DNA of 5,823 bases, from the NCBI GenBank assembly GCA_007136525.1, contig SLGU01000057.1:1-5823 (forward strand), in the 5' to 3' direction. Below the pieces are notes generated by a model. The model was not told the origin of the DNA. It saw nothing but the letters and a program-made list of their open reading frames with translations, and did not search any database. The DNA comes from Desulfobacteraceae bacterium (GTDB taxonomy: Bacteria; Desulfobacterota; Desulfobacteria; Desulfobacterales; Desulfosalsimonadaceae). Shown here one piece after another: positions 1 through 5,823 of this stretch (its first letter is position 1; every line of letters begins with the position of its first letter). The position numbers were made by a program, and so were the translations under genes.

Positions 1-66
1 GTCCAAGCGAGCCATGGAGATATCAGCGTTCTCCTGCAGTTGCAAGGGCAATGCCCGGTGACACAC
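1..66 (-). CDS. Possible 5' end of a gene running off the left edge (tentative)
   Basis: Reading leftward, one frame stays open to the window edge and gives a protein-like stretch ending LQLQENADISMARLD. Possible starts are a GTG at 66-64, with an AAGGA-type sequence about 11 nt upstream, or an ATG at 15-13, whose nearest AGGAG lies 15 nt upstream and is too far for a good ribosome site. TTG codons between them are also possible. It lies downstream of, and co-directional with, the soluble hybrid kinase, so it could be the next gene of the cluster. Fewer than 22 codons are visible and no family can be recognised. It may equally be non-coding. Confidence 0.25.
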   Translation of the reverse strand, partial: MCHRALPLQLQENADISMARLD

Positions 67-132
67 GGGGGAAATTGTCCTTTTTAAAGACTGTGGCCGG
101 CAAGTTTTTCGCCAATAGTGTTGTATATTTTC

Positions 133-164
133 GATCCCGATTTCGATTTCGATTTCGATTTCGA
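133..164. repeat. Hexamer tandem repeat, four perfect GATTTC units
   Basis: Four perfect head-to-tail copies of GATTTC occupy 139-162. They are preceded by a degenerate copy (gatccc, 133-138) and followed by GA and an A-rich run. The repeat lies 65 nt downstream of the stop codon of the receiver-PAS-kinase gene and upstream of a possible leftward gene start. Short tandem repeats of this type can change copy number by slippage. Nothing here shows that this one does, and no good promoter hexamers flank it. Confidence 0.8.
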
Positions 165-226
165 AAAAAACAAAAAAGAGATTGGGCAAGAACAATTTTG
201 AGAATGGTTGAGGCAAATCCGTCGTT

Positions 227-1765
227 TTATTCCATCTTTCGCGGAATGACGGCTGAAACGGTCGTTCCCTTGCCCGGTGCGGATTCTACCCGAATATCCC
301 CACCATGGTCCTCAATGATCTTCCGGGTAATGAACAACCCGAGCCCCGTGCCTTTGCTGCCCCGGGTGGAATAAAAAAGCTCGAACATGTTTTTCCTTGT
401 TTCTTCATCCATCCCGATGCCGTTATCCTTAATAGAAAAGCATACCTTTCCGTTTTCCGAACGAACTGACAGTGCGATCTCATGCTTGCCTGATTTTTCC
501 TTGTCTTCCGTGCAGGCATGGATCGCATTCTCGAAAATATTGATGAGCGCCTGGATCATGCAGTTGGCATCGATATCAATCTCCCCCATTTCATCGCCGT
601 AGTCCTTCCGAAAGGCGATACCGTAGGATTCGACCCTGGATTCTACCACCCGGCTCATGTCATCGGCGAAATCCTTTACGCGAAGGGTTTCTTTCCTGAA
701 CTCCCTTTCCTTTGCATAGAACAGGATATCCAGCACCACTTTTTTCAAACGCTCCGTGGTTTCCTGAACGATCTGCACCCCTTCCCGGGTCCGCTGATCG
801 TTTTCCCTGGCGATGCCTGAATTGATCAGGTACATGCCGGAATCCAGGCCGGTTAAAAGCCCCTTGATGCCGTGAGAAAGCGACCCGATCATCAGCCCCA
901 GGGAGGAGAGGTGGTCCTGGAGCTCACTGACCTGCTCCAGGTCCGTAGCTACGGACATCACCCGTTCAACGCGTTTTTCCGAGGCGTCAAAAACGGGCAG
1001 GGTCCAGACAAGCACCTTTCGTGTCCGTCCGTCCTTCGTGATATATTCGGTTTCATGCTGGCAGGATTTTCCACGGGCAAAGGTCTTTTTCACCGGGCAG
1101 TCCGCGCATGGCGCATCCAGGCGTTTGCACACAAAATAGCAATACTGGCCGGCTGCCTCACCGAAATTTTCGGAAAAATAGGCGTTCGCCTGGATGATTC
1201 GCAGGTCTTCGTCATGCAGGCTGATGTAACAGGGGAGGTGCTCGAAGACCTGCTGCAAGGTTCCGGCGGCCGTATCATCTCTTGCGGACTCCCCGGCAGC
1301 GGTGCTGTCGGACACGTTAAGCCTACTTCTTTTTTCGGACAGCATGGATTCAAGGTTGCGGGTGTATTCATAAAATTGCCTGCGGACCTTGATTTTGTCC
1401 CGGGCGCGTTTAAGGGCCCGATCAAGGGCATCCATGGCAATGGGCTTGGTAATGAAATCGGTGGCGTCAAAGCGGAAGCTTTTAACGGCAAAATTCATAT
1501 CCCCATGACCGGTGATCATGATCACCTCGGTTTCGGGATCAATCTGTTTAATTTTTTCGAGCAGTTCAATCCCGTCCATGTTGGGCATCCGGATATCGGT
1601 CAAAACAATGGGGGGCGAATGCCTTTTGAAACATTCAATCGCCTCTTCGCCGTCATTCGCGCAGATCACCACATATCCGAGATCTTCAAGGGATACGCGC
1701 ATGACATCGCGAACATCTTCCTCATCATCGACGAGCAGTATGGTATTGTCCACCGTCTGTCCCAT
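227..1765 (-). CDS. Soluble hybrid histidine kinase: receiver - cysteine PAS - HisKA - HATPase_c
   Basis: This is a 512-residue cytoplasmic signalling protein with no signal peptide or membrane segment. Residues 7-122 are a receiver with acidic pair D14/D15, phospho-acceptor D57 (TDIRMPNMDG), T85 and K107. A charged helical linker (about 110-150) leads to a PAS domain (about 170-275) with C179, C209, C220 and C223, plus extra C213 and C235. The kinase core has phospho-acceptor H298 in an atypical H-box (SLSHGIKGLL), N-box N413, G1 box DNGIGMD (447-453), an F-box around 461-466 and G2 box GTGLGL (472-477), so catalysis should be intact. An N-terminal receiver ahead of the kinase suggests that phosphorylation from another kinase, perhaps the upstream membrane kinase, controls its activity; this is inference. 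The ATG at 1765 is the only in-frame ATG, GTG or TTG after the upstream stop. Its GAGGAA sequence is 12 nt away, which is rather far. No output domain is present, so its phosphotransfer target is unknown. Confidence 0.93.
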   Translation of the reverse strand: MGQTVDNTILLVDDEEDVRDVMRVSLEDLGYVVICANDGEEAIECFKRHSPPIVLTDIRMPNMDGIELLEKIKQIDPETEVIMITGHGDMNFAVKSFRFDATDFITKPIAMDALDRALKRARDKIKVRRQFYEYTRNLESMLSEKRSRLNVSDSTAAGESARDDTAAGTLQQVFEHLPCYISLHDEDLRIIQANAYFSENFGEAAGQYCYFVCKRLDAPCADCPVKKTFARGKSCQHETEYITKDGRTRKVLVWTLPVFDASEKRVERVMSVATDLEQVSELQDHLSSLGLMIGSLSHGIKGLLTGLDSGMYLINSGIARENDQRTREGVQIVQETTERLKKVVLDILFYAKEREFRKETLRVKDFADDMSRVVESRVESYGIAFRKDYGDEMGEIDIDANCMIQALINIFENAIHACTEDKEKSGKHEIALSVRSENGKVCFSIKDNGIGMDEETRKNMFELFYSTRGSKGTGLGLFITRKIIEDHGGDIRVESAPGKGTTVSAVIPRKME

Positions 1766-1815
1766 GGCTTCACCGTTTTCCTCATGCCGGCCAACCTATC
1801 AATCAAAAAACCGCG

Positions 1816-2166
1816 CTAGCCGATGGTTTCCTTGACGATCCTGAGCAGCTGGTCCGGATCGAACGGTTTATGAACAACGGCCACCGCGCTGTTGATGGCA
1901 TGGTCAATGCCTGAAAGCCCGCTGACCACGATGACAGGGATATCGCTGTATTCCGGCTTTTTGGAATATCGGCGGTAAAAACGGGGGCCCCACTCGGGCA
2001 TCTCGAGGTCCAGTGTGATCAGGTCCGGGTTCTCTCTTTTCAACACCTCGTATGCCTCGTTTCCATCGCTTGCGCTGCAAGTCTCATAACCGGCATCCGA
2101 CAGCAGGGTGGATATGTATTTAACGATATTGGGGTCATCATCCACGACCATTACTTTTTTCGCCAT
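1816..2166 (-). CDS. Single-domain response regulator (CheY-like receiver)
   Basis: This 116-residue protein consists only of a receiver domain. Visible are acidic residues D9/D10, phospho-acceptor D53 (TLDLEMPEWG), S82 in the Thr/Ser switch position (VIVVSG) and K100 (HKPFDPDQLL). No DNA-binding or enzymatic output domain follows, so it probably acts by protein contact or as a phosphorelay shuttle between the neighbouring kinases. The start at 2166 is chosen because AAAGGAG lies 7 nt upstream. A longer frame opening at 2304 would run into the palindromic element and add sequence unlike any receiver. The stretch after the phospho-site (WGPRFYRRYSKK) differs from the usual MPxxDG, although the glycine (G60) is kept. 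The hybrid kinase follows 50 nt downstream. The partner kinase cannot be assigned from sequence. Confidence 0.93.
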   Translation of the reverse strand: MAKKVMVVDDDPNIVKYISTLLSDAGYETCSASDGNEAYEVLKRENPDLITLDLEMPEWGPRFYRRYSKKPEYSDIPVIVVSGLSGIDHAINSAVAVVHKPFDPDQLLRIVKETIG

Positions 2167-2173
2167 AGGGAAT

Positions 2174-2180
2174 CTCCTTT
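2174..2180 (-). promoter_or_regulatory. Ribosome binding site of the response regulator
   Basis: AAAGGAG on the minus strand lies 7 nt before the ATG at 2166. This near-consensus Shine-Dalgarno sequence fixes the start of the regulator at MAKKVMVVDDD and rules out the longer upstream reading. Confidence 0.85.
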
Positions 2181-2244
2181 GTTTTAATGTTCGGAAACGG
2201 AAACCATTGCATGGGTTGACGTGCAATCGCATATTTGAAGGTTT

Positions 2245-2370
2245 GACGGCTTCGCAAAAAGCCCAATATCTGCGTTGCGCGCTTTTTTGAAGAACCTCAC
2301 GCACGGCTAAGTACGCTCAATGCTTCAAATATTGCGCGCGCCTTGTTCTTGAACTTTTTTCAAAGCCGTC
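2245..2370. repeat. 126-bp imperfect palindromic intergenic element (REP/MITE-like)
   Basis: The ends are inverted repeats: GACGGCTTCGCAAAAAG on the left and, on the complementary strand, GACGGCTTTGAAAAAAG on the right (15 of 17 identical). Further inside, GCGCGC followed by TTTGAAG recurs in inverted form (2277-2292 against 2322-2339), and the centre (2301-2316) can form a hairpin with G-T pairs. The element therefore folds on itself over nearly its full length. It contains no credible gene. It sits between the membrane kinase and the response regulator, where its transcript hairpin could stabilise or attenuate the message. Comparable GACGGCTT...AAGCCGTC elements recur between genes in Desulfobacterota as far as I recall; copy number in this genome cannot be seen here. 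Confidence 0.75.
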
Positions 2371-2434
2371 TGATCGCGACTTTTAACGGGCGCATCAAGT
2401 TTTAAACCGTCCTTTATTTATGTAATTGACAGCC

Positions 2435-4255
2435 TTACCGCCTGTTTTCGGCAGCGGGAAACCGCATGGTGAAACATGCGCCGCCGGTCTTTTTGTTTGA
2501 CGCCTGTATGGTGCCGCCGCACTCCTTGATTATACCGTAGCTGATGGACAAACCCAGCCCTGTACCGCTGCCCACCGGCTTTGTCGTATAAAACGGTTCA
2601 AATATTTTATTCATGATGGCATCGGGAATTCCCTTACCGGTGTCGCATATGTCAACCACAACCGCACCACCCTTCAGGTGAGTTGAAATTGTGATCGTCT
2701 TATCTTCCCTGGACACGCGATTTTCCCCCCACCGCTCTTCGATGGTGTCCCGGGCATTGATGAGGATGTTGATGAAAACCTGCTCCAGGCGGCTGGGATT
2801 GGCCCGTATGAAAGGCAGGTTTGACTCTGTTTTCCATTCTACAGAAATTCCCCTGATTTTCAACTGTTGGGCAAAGATTTCCGACGCCATTTGAAGGACG
2901 TGATTCACGTCCACGTTTTCCAGGTCGAGCTCCGATTTTCTGGCAAACTGACGCATATGACTGATAATATTGGCTGCGCGGTCAACGTTGGTGTCAATTT
3001 TCTGGAGCATGTTCCCCATAATGTCGGTATTCACAGCCTCACCGGAGGAAAATTTCTTCAGTATGAAACTGCTGGCGGTTTTCATGACCGAGAGCGGCTG
3101 GTTCAGCTCGTGGGCAATGCCGGTGGCCATTTCCCCAAGAGTTGTCATTTTGCTTGCCTGGATCAATTGCTGCTCCGTCTCGAGTTGCTGAGTAATATCC
3201 GATGTGGTCACAAGAAGGACCTCCCATTCCGGATACTTGGCTTTTGATGAACGGATGTCCACGAAAAGGCTGCTGTTCTGGCTGTCAAACTGCTTCGCCT
3301 GGTGAATAAAAGCCTCGGTTTGAATTTTATGGGCATATGTGCCGCGCTCCTTTTTTTCAAAAAAATCAAGAAATGAGACGCCTTTGAGCGCTTCCCGGGT
3401 GTAGCCGTAAACCGGCTGAACCGAATCGTTGCAATCCAGTATCACCATCGTATCGGGTTCCAGGACGAATACAGGGTTTGGAATATTGGAAAAAATGGCC
3501 TGGTACCGTCGCTCGGAAGCTTTCAAACGCTCTTCGAGCTGCCTTTTGAGCGTCACATCCAGGCTCATTTCCATGGCCGCCACGACGTTGCCGTTTTCAT
3601 CCTTGATGGGTGCCGTCCGGGCCACCCAGCGGATAGGTTTTCCGTCACGGTTATAACCGGCCTCTTCGAACGTATGCGATTTCCCGTCCTGAAATGTTTT
3701 TTCAACCGGGCAATTATCGCATTTCGTCTTGCGCCCCTTGTAGACCGAATAGCAGTAATCTCCTTTACGGGGATCGAACTTTTCCGCAAATTCACGGTTG
3801 TATCGAATCAGCCGCAGGTTGCGGTCCTGGATGGTGATCAGGCAGGGAACGGTTTCAAACAGGTTCTGGTATTCAATGTGCTCATGGGCCAACGCCTGCT
3901 GTTTATACGCCAGGAGGTCCGATATCATCCAGATGCACAGGGAAAGCTTTTCGATTGCGTCCTCCGGGGAAGCTTGCATTTGGGAAGCTGCCCTTTCCCC
4001 GACGACCTGGATGGCCTCGTCGCAAACCCGCAGCAGCGGTTTTTCAACCGTCCGATCAATGGCATGGTAGATGAAAAACAATGTTACAGCAAACAGGGTT
4101 GCCCCCAGGATGAGAACGGCGATCAGTGATTGACTGACCGGCGGGGCATAGAGCAGCAGCGCAGTCCATGTCGCCAGTGCGAGCACAACGATGCCACCGA
4201 CCTGTGCCGTAAGCTTTGCACCAATGGTTTTAAGCGACAAAACGGGTCTAATCAT
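2435..4255 (-). CDS. Membrane-anchored PAS-PAS sensor histidine kinase
   Basis: This 606-residue kinase has two N-terminal membrane helices (about 20-37 and 42-64) joined by a very short loop (APPVSQS). There is no periplasmic sensor domain, so sensing should be cytoplasmic. A helical region (65-125) leads to PAS1 (about 128-236) with C138, C168, C179 and C182 (YCYSVYKG, then CDNCPVEKTF). PAS2 (about 246-355; YQAIFSNIPNPVFVL, YGYTREAL) lacks that motif. A short coiled coil precedes the HisKA domain with H382 (GIAHELNQPL, the HPK4/NtrB-DctB type). The ATPase domain has N500, G1 box DTGKG (538-542) and G2 box GTGLGL (564-569), so all catalytic boxes are intact. The ATG at 4255 is the only in-frame ATG after an upstream in-frame stop; its ribosome site (GGCAGG) is weak. 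It begins 34 nt after hdrB and is probably co-transcribed with it. The natural candidate receivers are the stand-alone regulator and the receiver of the hybrid kinase. Confidence 0.94.
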   Translation of the reverse strand: MIRPVLSLKTIGAKLTAQVGGIVVLALATWTALLLYAPPVSQSLIAVLILGATLFAVTLFFIYHAIDRTVEKPLLRVCDEAIQVVGERAASQMQASPEDAIEKLSLCIWMISDLLAYKQQALAHEHIEYQNLFETVPCLITIQDRNLRLIRYNREFAEKFDPRKGDYCYSVYKGRKTKCDNCPVEKTFQDGKSHTFEEAGYNRDGKPIRWVARTAPIKDENGNVVAAMEMSLDVTLKRQLEERLKASERRYQAIFSNIPNPVFVLEPDTMVILDCNDSVQPVYGYTREALKGVSFLDFFEKKERGTYAHKIQTEAFIHQAKQFDSQNSSLFVDIRSSKAKYPEWEVLLVTTSDITQQLETEQQLIQASKMTTLGEMATGIAHELNQPLSVMKTASSFILKKFSSGEAVNTDIMGNMLQKIDTNVDRAANIISHMRQFARKSELDLENVDVNHVLQMASEIFAQQLKIRGISVEWKTESNLPFIRANPSRLEQVFINILINARDTIEERWGENRVSREDKTITISTHLKGGAVVVDICDTGKGIPDAIMNKIFEPFYTTKPVGSGTGLGLSISYGIIKECGGTIQASNKKTGGACFTMRFPAAENRR

Positions 4256-4289
4256 AGTGCCTGCCTGTCATCAATGTAGGCCCCTGTCA

Positions 4290-5174
4290 TCATTGCGCCG
4301 GTTGCACCTCGTGCAATTTGCGACGGAAAGCGTCCGGCACGCACAAATTGAGATCCAGCCTGACCTGCTCGCCGGGAAGCCCCATGGCCAGGCCCATAAG
4401 CTGCGGCAAATACAGAATCGGCATTTCGTAGTGCGCCTGGCGCAGTTTTGATGCGCGTTTCTGGTATGCTTCCAGGTTCATCTGGCACATGGGACAAACC
4501 GTTACAACGGCATCCGCCCCCTGTGCCGCATCAAGGAGTTCCGCGACCAGCTCGATGCCGGCCTCCGGCGCGGTGCTCATGAGGGATGCGCCGCAGCACC
4601 GCCCACCCATGTCCCATTCATGAACAGATGCCCCTAATGCTTTAATGATCGGTTCCATGGTGGTCGGCTCTTCCGGGTCGTCAAAAACCGCATACGGCCT
4701 GAGGCACTGGCATCCGTAATAGGGTGCGATGCGCAATCCAGCCATGGGATGTACCACTTTTTCGGCAATATCTTGCCCGGGGAAATCGCACGCCAGGACA
4801 TCCATCAGATGACGGCTCCTGAGGGTCCCTTTCAGCACCAGGTTTTCGGTTTCCAGCACCTGGTTGATTTTCTTGAAAAGAGCAGGGTCTTCCCTGATTT
4901 CACGCTCTACCCGCTTGAGATTGAGGTAGCATGCGCTGCAGGGAACAAGAATATCGCATTTGACCTTCATTTTTTCTGCAGCTGCAAGGTTTCTTGCCGG
5001 GAGCGCAAAAGACAGCAGATGGCTGATGCCTTCGGCCGCCGTGGCGCCGCAGCAGGTCCAGTCCTCGAGTTCCACCAGTTCAGCACCTAAGGCGTTCAAG
5101 ACCGCCTTTGTGGAAATATTGTATTCAGCCGCTGTCCCTTCAAGGGAGCAGCCCGGATAATAAATATATTTCAT
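4290..5174 (-). CDS. hdrB: Heterodisulfide reductase subunit B-like protein (two CCG domains)
   Basis: The 294-residue length is normal for HdrB. Two cysteine-rich CCG motifs are complete: C9, C41/C42, C79, C82 (YYPGCS, CCGA, CSAC) and C155, C193/C194, C227, C230 (YYGCQC, CCGA, CPMC). In HdrB of methanogens these ten cysteines hold two noncubane 4Fe-4S clusters that split the CoM-S-S-CoB disulfide. In bacteria without those coenzymes the true substrate is unknown and may be another disulfide or an electron carrier. No membrane segment is seen, so it is probably a cytoplasmic partner of HdrC. Its start overlaps the hdrC stop by ATGA, with GAGGA 6 nt upstream, which implies translational coupling. 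The gene ends in tandem TGA stops. Oddities are a shorter second motif (32 residues between C194 and C227, against 36 in the first) and an extra C157. Confidence 0.93.
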   Translation of the reverse strand: MKYIYYPGCSLEGTAAEYNISTKAVLNALGAELVELEDWTCCGATAAEGISHLLSFALPARNLAAAEKMKVKCDILVPCSACYLNLKRVEREIREDPALFKKINQVLETENLVLKGTLRSRHLMDVLACDFPGQDIAEKVVHPMAGLRIAPYYGCQCLRPYAVFDDPEEPTTMEPIIKALGASVHEWDMGGRCCGASLMSTAPEAGIELVAELLDAAQGADAVVTVCPMCQMNLEAYQKRASKLRQAHYEMPILYLPQLMGLAMGLPGEQVRLDLNLCVPDAFRRKLHEVQPAQ

Positions 5175-5749
5175 GACTGATCCTCAATTTCCCTGGCTTT
5201 TTTGAAAAGGGCATCCAGCCTGCCCGTACCTTTGGATGGAAATTCAAACGATACTTTCCCCTTGGCCATGAGCCGCATGCCAAGTGGCGTGAATTTCAAG
5301 GGAATCACGGGACTCTTCATGGACATGAAATACAGCGTCATGAATTCCATTTCCCTGACCCGGCCATGGCGCCGGACGCTTTCCATAAAACTCTGGTAAA
5401 AACGAACGCTGCGCTTGTAGATATTCAGGTTTTCCTGAGCAGCCACCTGTTTCAGCAGGCTCATGGCATCTGTCAGGGGCAGCCCCCGTGGACACCGCAG
5501 GGTACAGGAATAGCACATGGAGCACAGGGAAAATGTCCGGCTCCTGAATATCTCCTCACCGTTATGGGTCAGCAGCAGTCGCCACAAATGCCTCGGAGAC
5601 GAATCCATTGCCGGGGCATTCGGGCACGAACCGCTGCAGGTGCCGCATTGTATGCATGCCAGAAGCATCTTTCTCACCGGCGCGAGCTTGTCTTCAAGGC
5701 GCCTCGCATTTTCAGAGTCGCTGCCGATGCCATTTGTCCCTGGTTTCAT
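5171..5749 (-). CDS. hdrC: Heterodisulfide reductase subunit C-like 4Fe-4S ferredoxin
   Basis: This 192-residue protein has two classic 4Fe-4S motifs, CIQCGTCSGSCP (C32, C35, C38, C42) and CSMCYSCTLRCP (C76, C79, C82, C86), as in HdrC. In the soluble HdrABC complex HdrC relays electrons from the flavin subunit HdrA to HdrB. The 100-residue tail after the second motif has no membrane helix, which separates it from membrane-bound HdrE, QmoC or DsrM types. The start at 5749 is preferred because AGGA lies 9 nt upstream. An in-frame ATG at 5767 would add six residues (MKGNIT) and overlap the upstream stop by ATGA, but it lacks a ribosome site of its own. The hdrB gene overlaps its end by 4 nt. No HdrA is visible; it could lie upstream or elsewhere. 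HdrC-like identity is secure, the physiological redox partner is not. Confidence 0.9.
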   Translation of the reverse strand: MKPGTNGIGSDSENARRLEDKLAPVRKMLLACIQCGTCSGSCPNAPAMDSSPRHLWRLLLTHNGEEIFRSRTFSLCSMCYSCTLRCPRGLPLTDAMSLLKQVAAQENLNIYKRSVRFYQSFMESVRRHGRVREMEFMTLYFMSMKSPVIPLKFTPLGMRLMAKGKVSFEFPSKGTGRLDALFKKAREIEDQS

Positions 5750-5763
5750 GGTGATATTTCCTT

Positions 5764-5823
5764 TCATTCGATGACCATATCGATCATGTCAAGCAGTCGC
5801 CCGTCAAAAAAGCCGTCAAGGAC
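5764..5823 (-). CDS. C-terminal end of an unidentified upstream gene (partial)
   Basis: The frame entering from the right edge reads VLDGFFDGRLLDMIDMVIE and stops at TGA (5766-5764). The stop overlaps the possible ATG of hdrC at 5767 by ATGA, or leaves 14 nt to the preferred start at 5749, so the gene is probably the preceding member of the same operon. Nineteen residues contain no cysteine or recognisable motif. A flavin-type HdrA partner, another receiver protein, or something else are all possible; I do not assign it. Confidence 0.6.
   Translation of the reverse strand, partial: VLDGFFDGRLLDMIDMVIE

Noticed and set aside
51..374. A plus-strand open frame containing an Arg-Phe repeat (FRFRFRFR)
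   Set aside because: The repeat residues come from the GATTTC hexamer repeat, the frame overlaps the end of the kinase in antisense, and there is no ribosome site or domain.
872..1819. A 315-codon plus-strand open frame opposite the hybrid kinase
   Set aside because: It is antisense to a kinase with every conserved box intact. Its translation shows no recognisable domain and it is explained by codon bias on the coding strand.
1798..1830. Possible terminator after the response regulator (GC-rich bases followed by TTTTTT on the minus strand)
   Set aside because: The potential stem is only three good pairs (ACC/GGT) with mismatches inside, too weak to call a terminator, and the hybrid kinase starts soon after.
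2216..2234. TTGACG followed by an AT-rich CATATT as a rightward promoter
   Set aside because: The spacing is far too short for a sigma-70 promoter and no plus-strand gene follows.
2167..2304. N-terminal extension of the response regulator to an ATG at 2304
   Set aside because: It runs through the palindromic element and adds 46 residues unlike any receiver, while a strong ribosome site supports the ATG at 2166.
3674..4129. A 151-codon plus-strand open frame opposite the membrane kinase
   Set aside because: It is antisense to the conserved PAS1 and membrane region, with no domain of its own.

Overview
The window is most likely chromosomal DNA from a strict anaerobe of the Desulfobacterota (sulfate-reducer or syntroph type). 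This is inferred from a soluble HdrC/HdrB heterodisulfide-reductase-like pair, cysteine-rich PAS histidine kinases, a single-receiver regulator with the 'MPEWGPRFYR' style, and a short palindromic intergenic element of a kind I associate with that phylum. No marker gene is present, so the taxonomy is an inference.

All five complete genes are on the minus strand, so the layout reads from right to left. At the right edge (5764-5823) the last 19 codons of an unidentified gene overlap a possible start of the hdrC-like gene by ATGA. The hdrC-like gene (5171-5749, two 4Fe-4S motifs) in turn overlaps the hdrB-like gene (4290-5174, two CCG cysteine motifs) by ATGA. After 34 nt comes a membrane-anchored PAS-PAS histidine kinase (2435-4255). 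A 268-nt intergenic region with a 126-bp imperfect palindrome follows. Then come a single-domain CheY-like response regulator (1816-2166), a 50-nt gap, and a soluble receiver-PAS-histidine kinase hybrid (227-1765). The left 226 nt hold a four-copy hexamer repeat and perhaps the start of another minus-strand gene running off the edge.

Taken together, the genes suggest electron-transfer or disulfide-reductase chemistry (HdrBC with an unseen partner) placed next to a phosphorelay (two kinases, two receivers, no DNA-binding output in view). The most interesting observation is that the first PAS domain of the membrane kinase and the only PAS domain of the soluble hybrid kinase share a four-cysteine signature with identical spacing (Cys-X29-Cys-X10-Cys-X2-Cys-Pro-Val). 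A redox- or metal-sensing role next to a thiol/disulfide enzyme is an attractive but unproven hypothesis.
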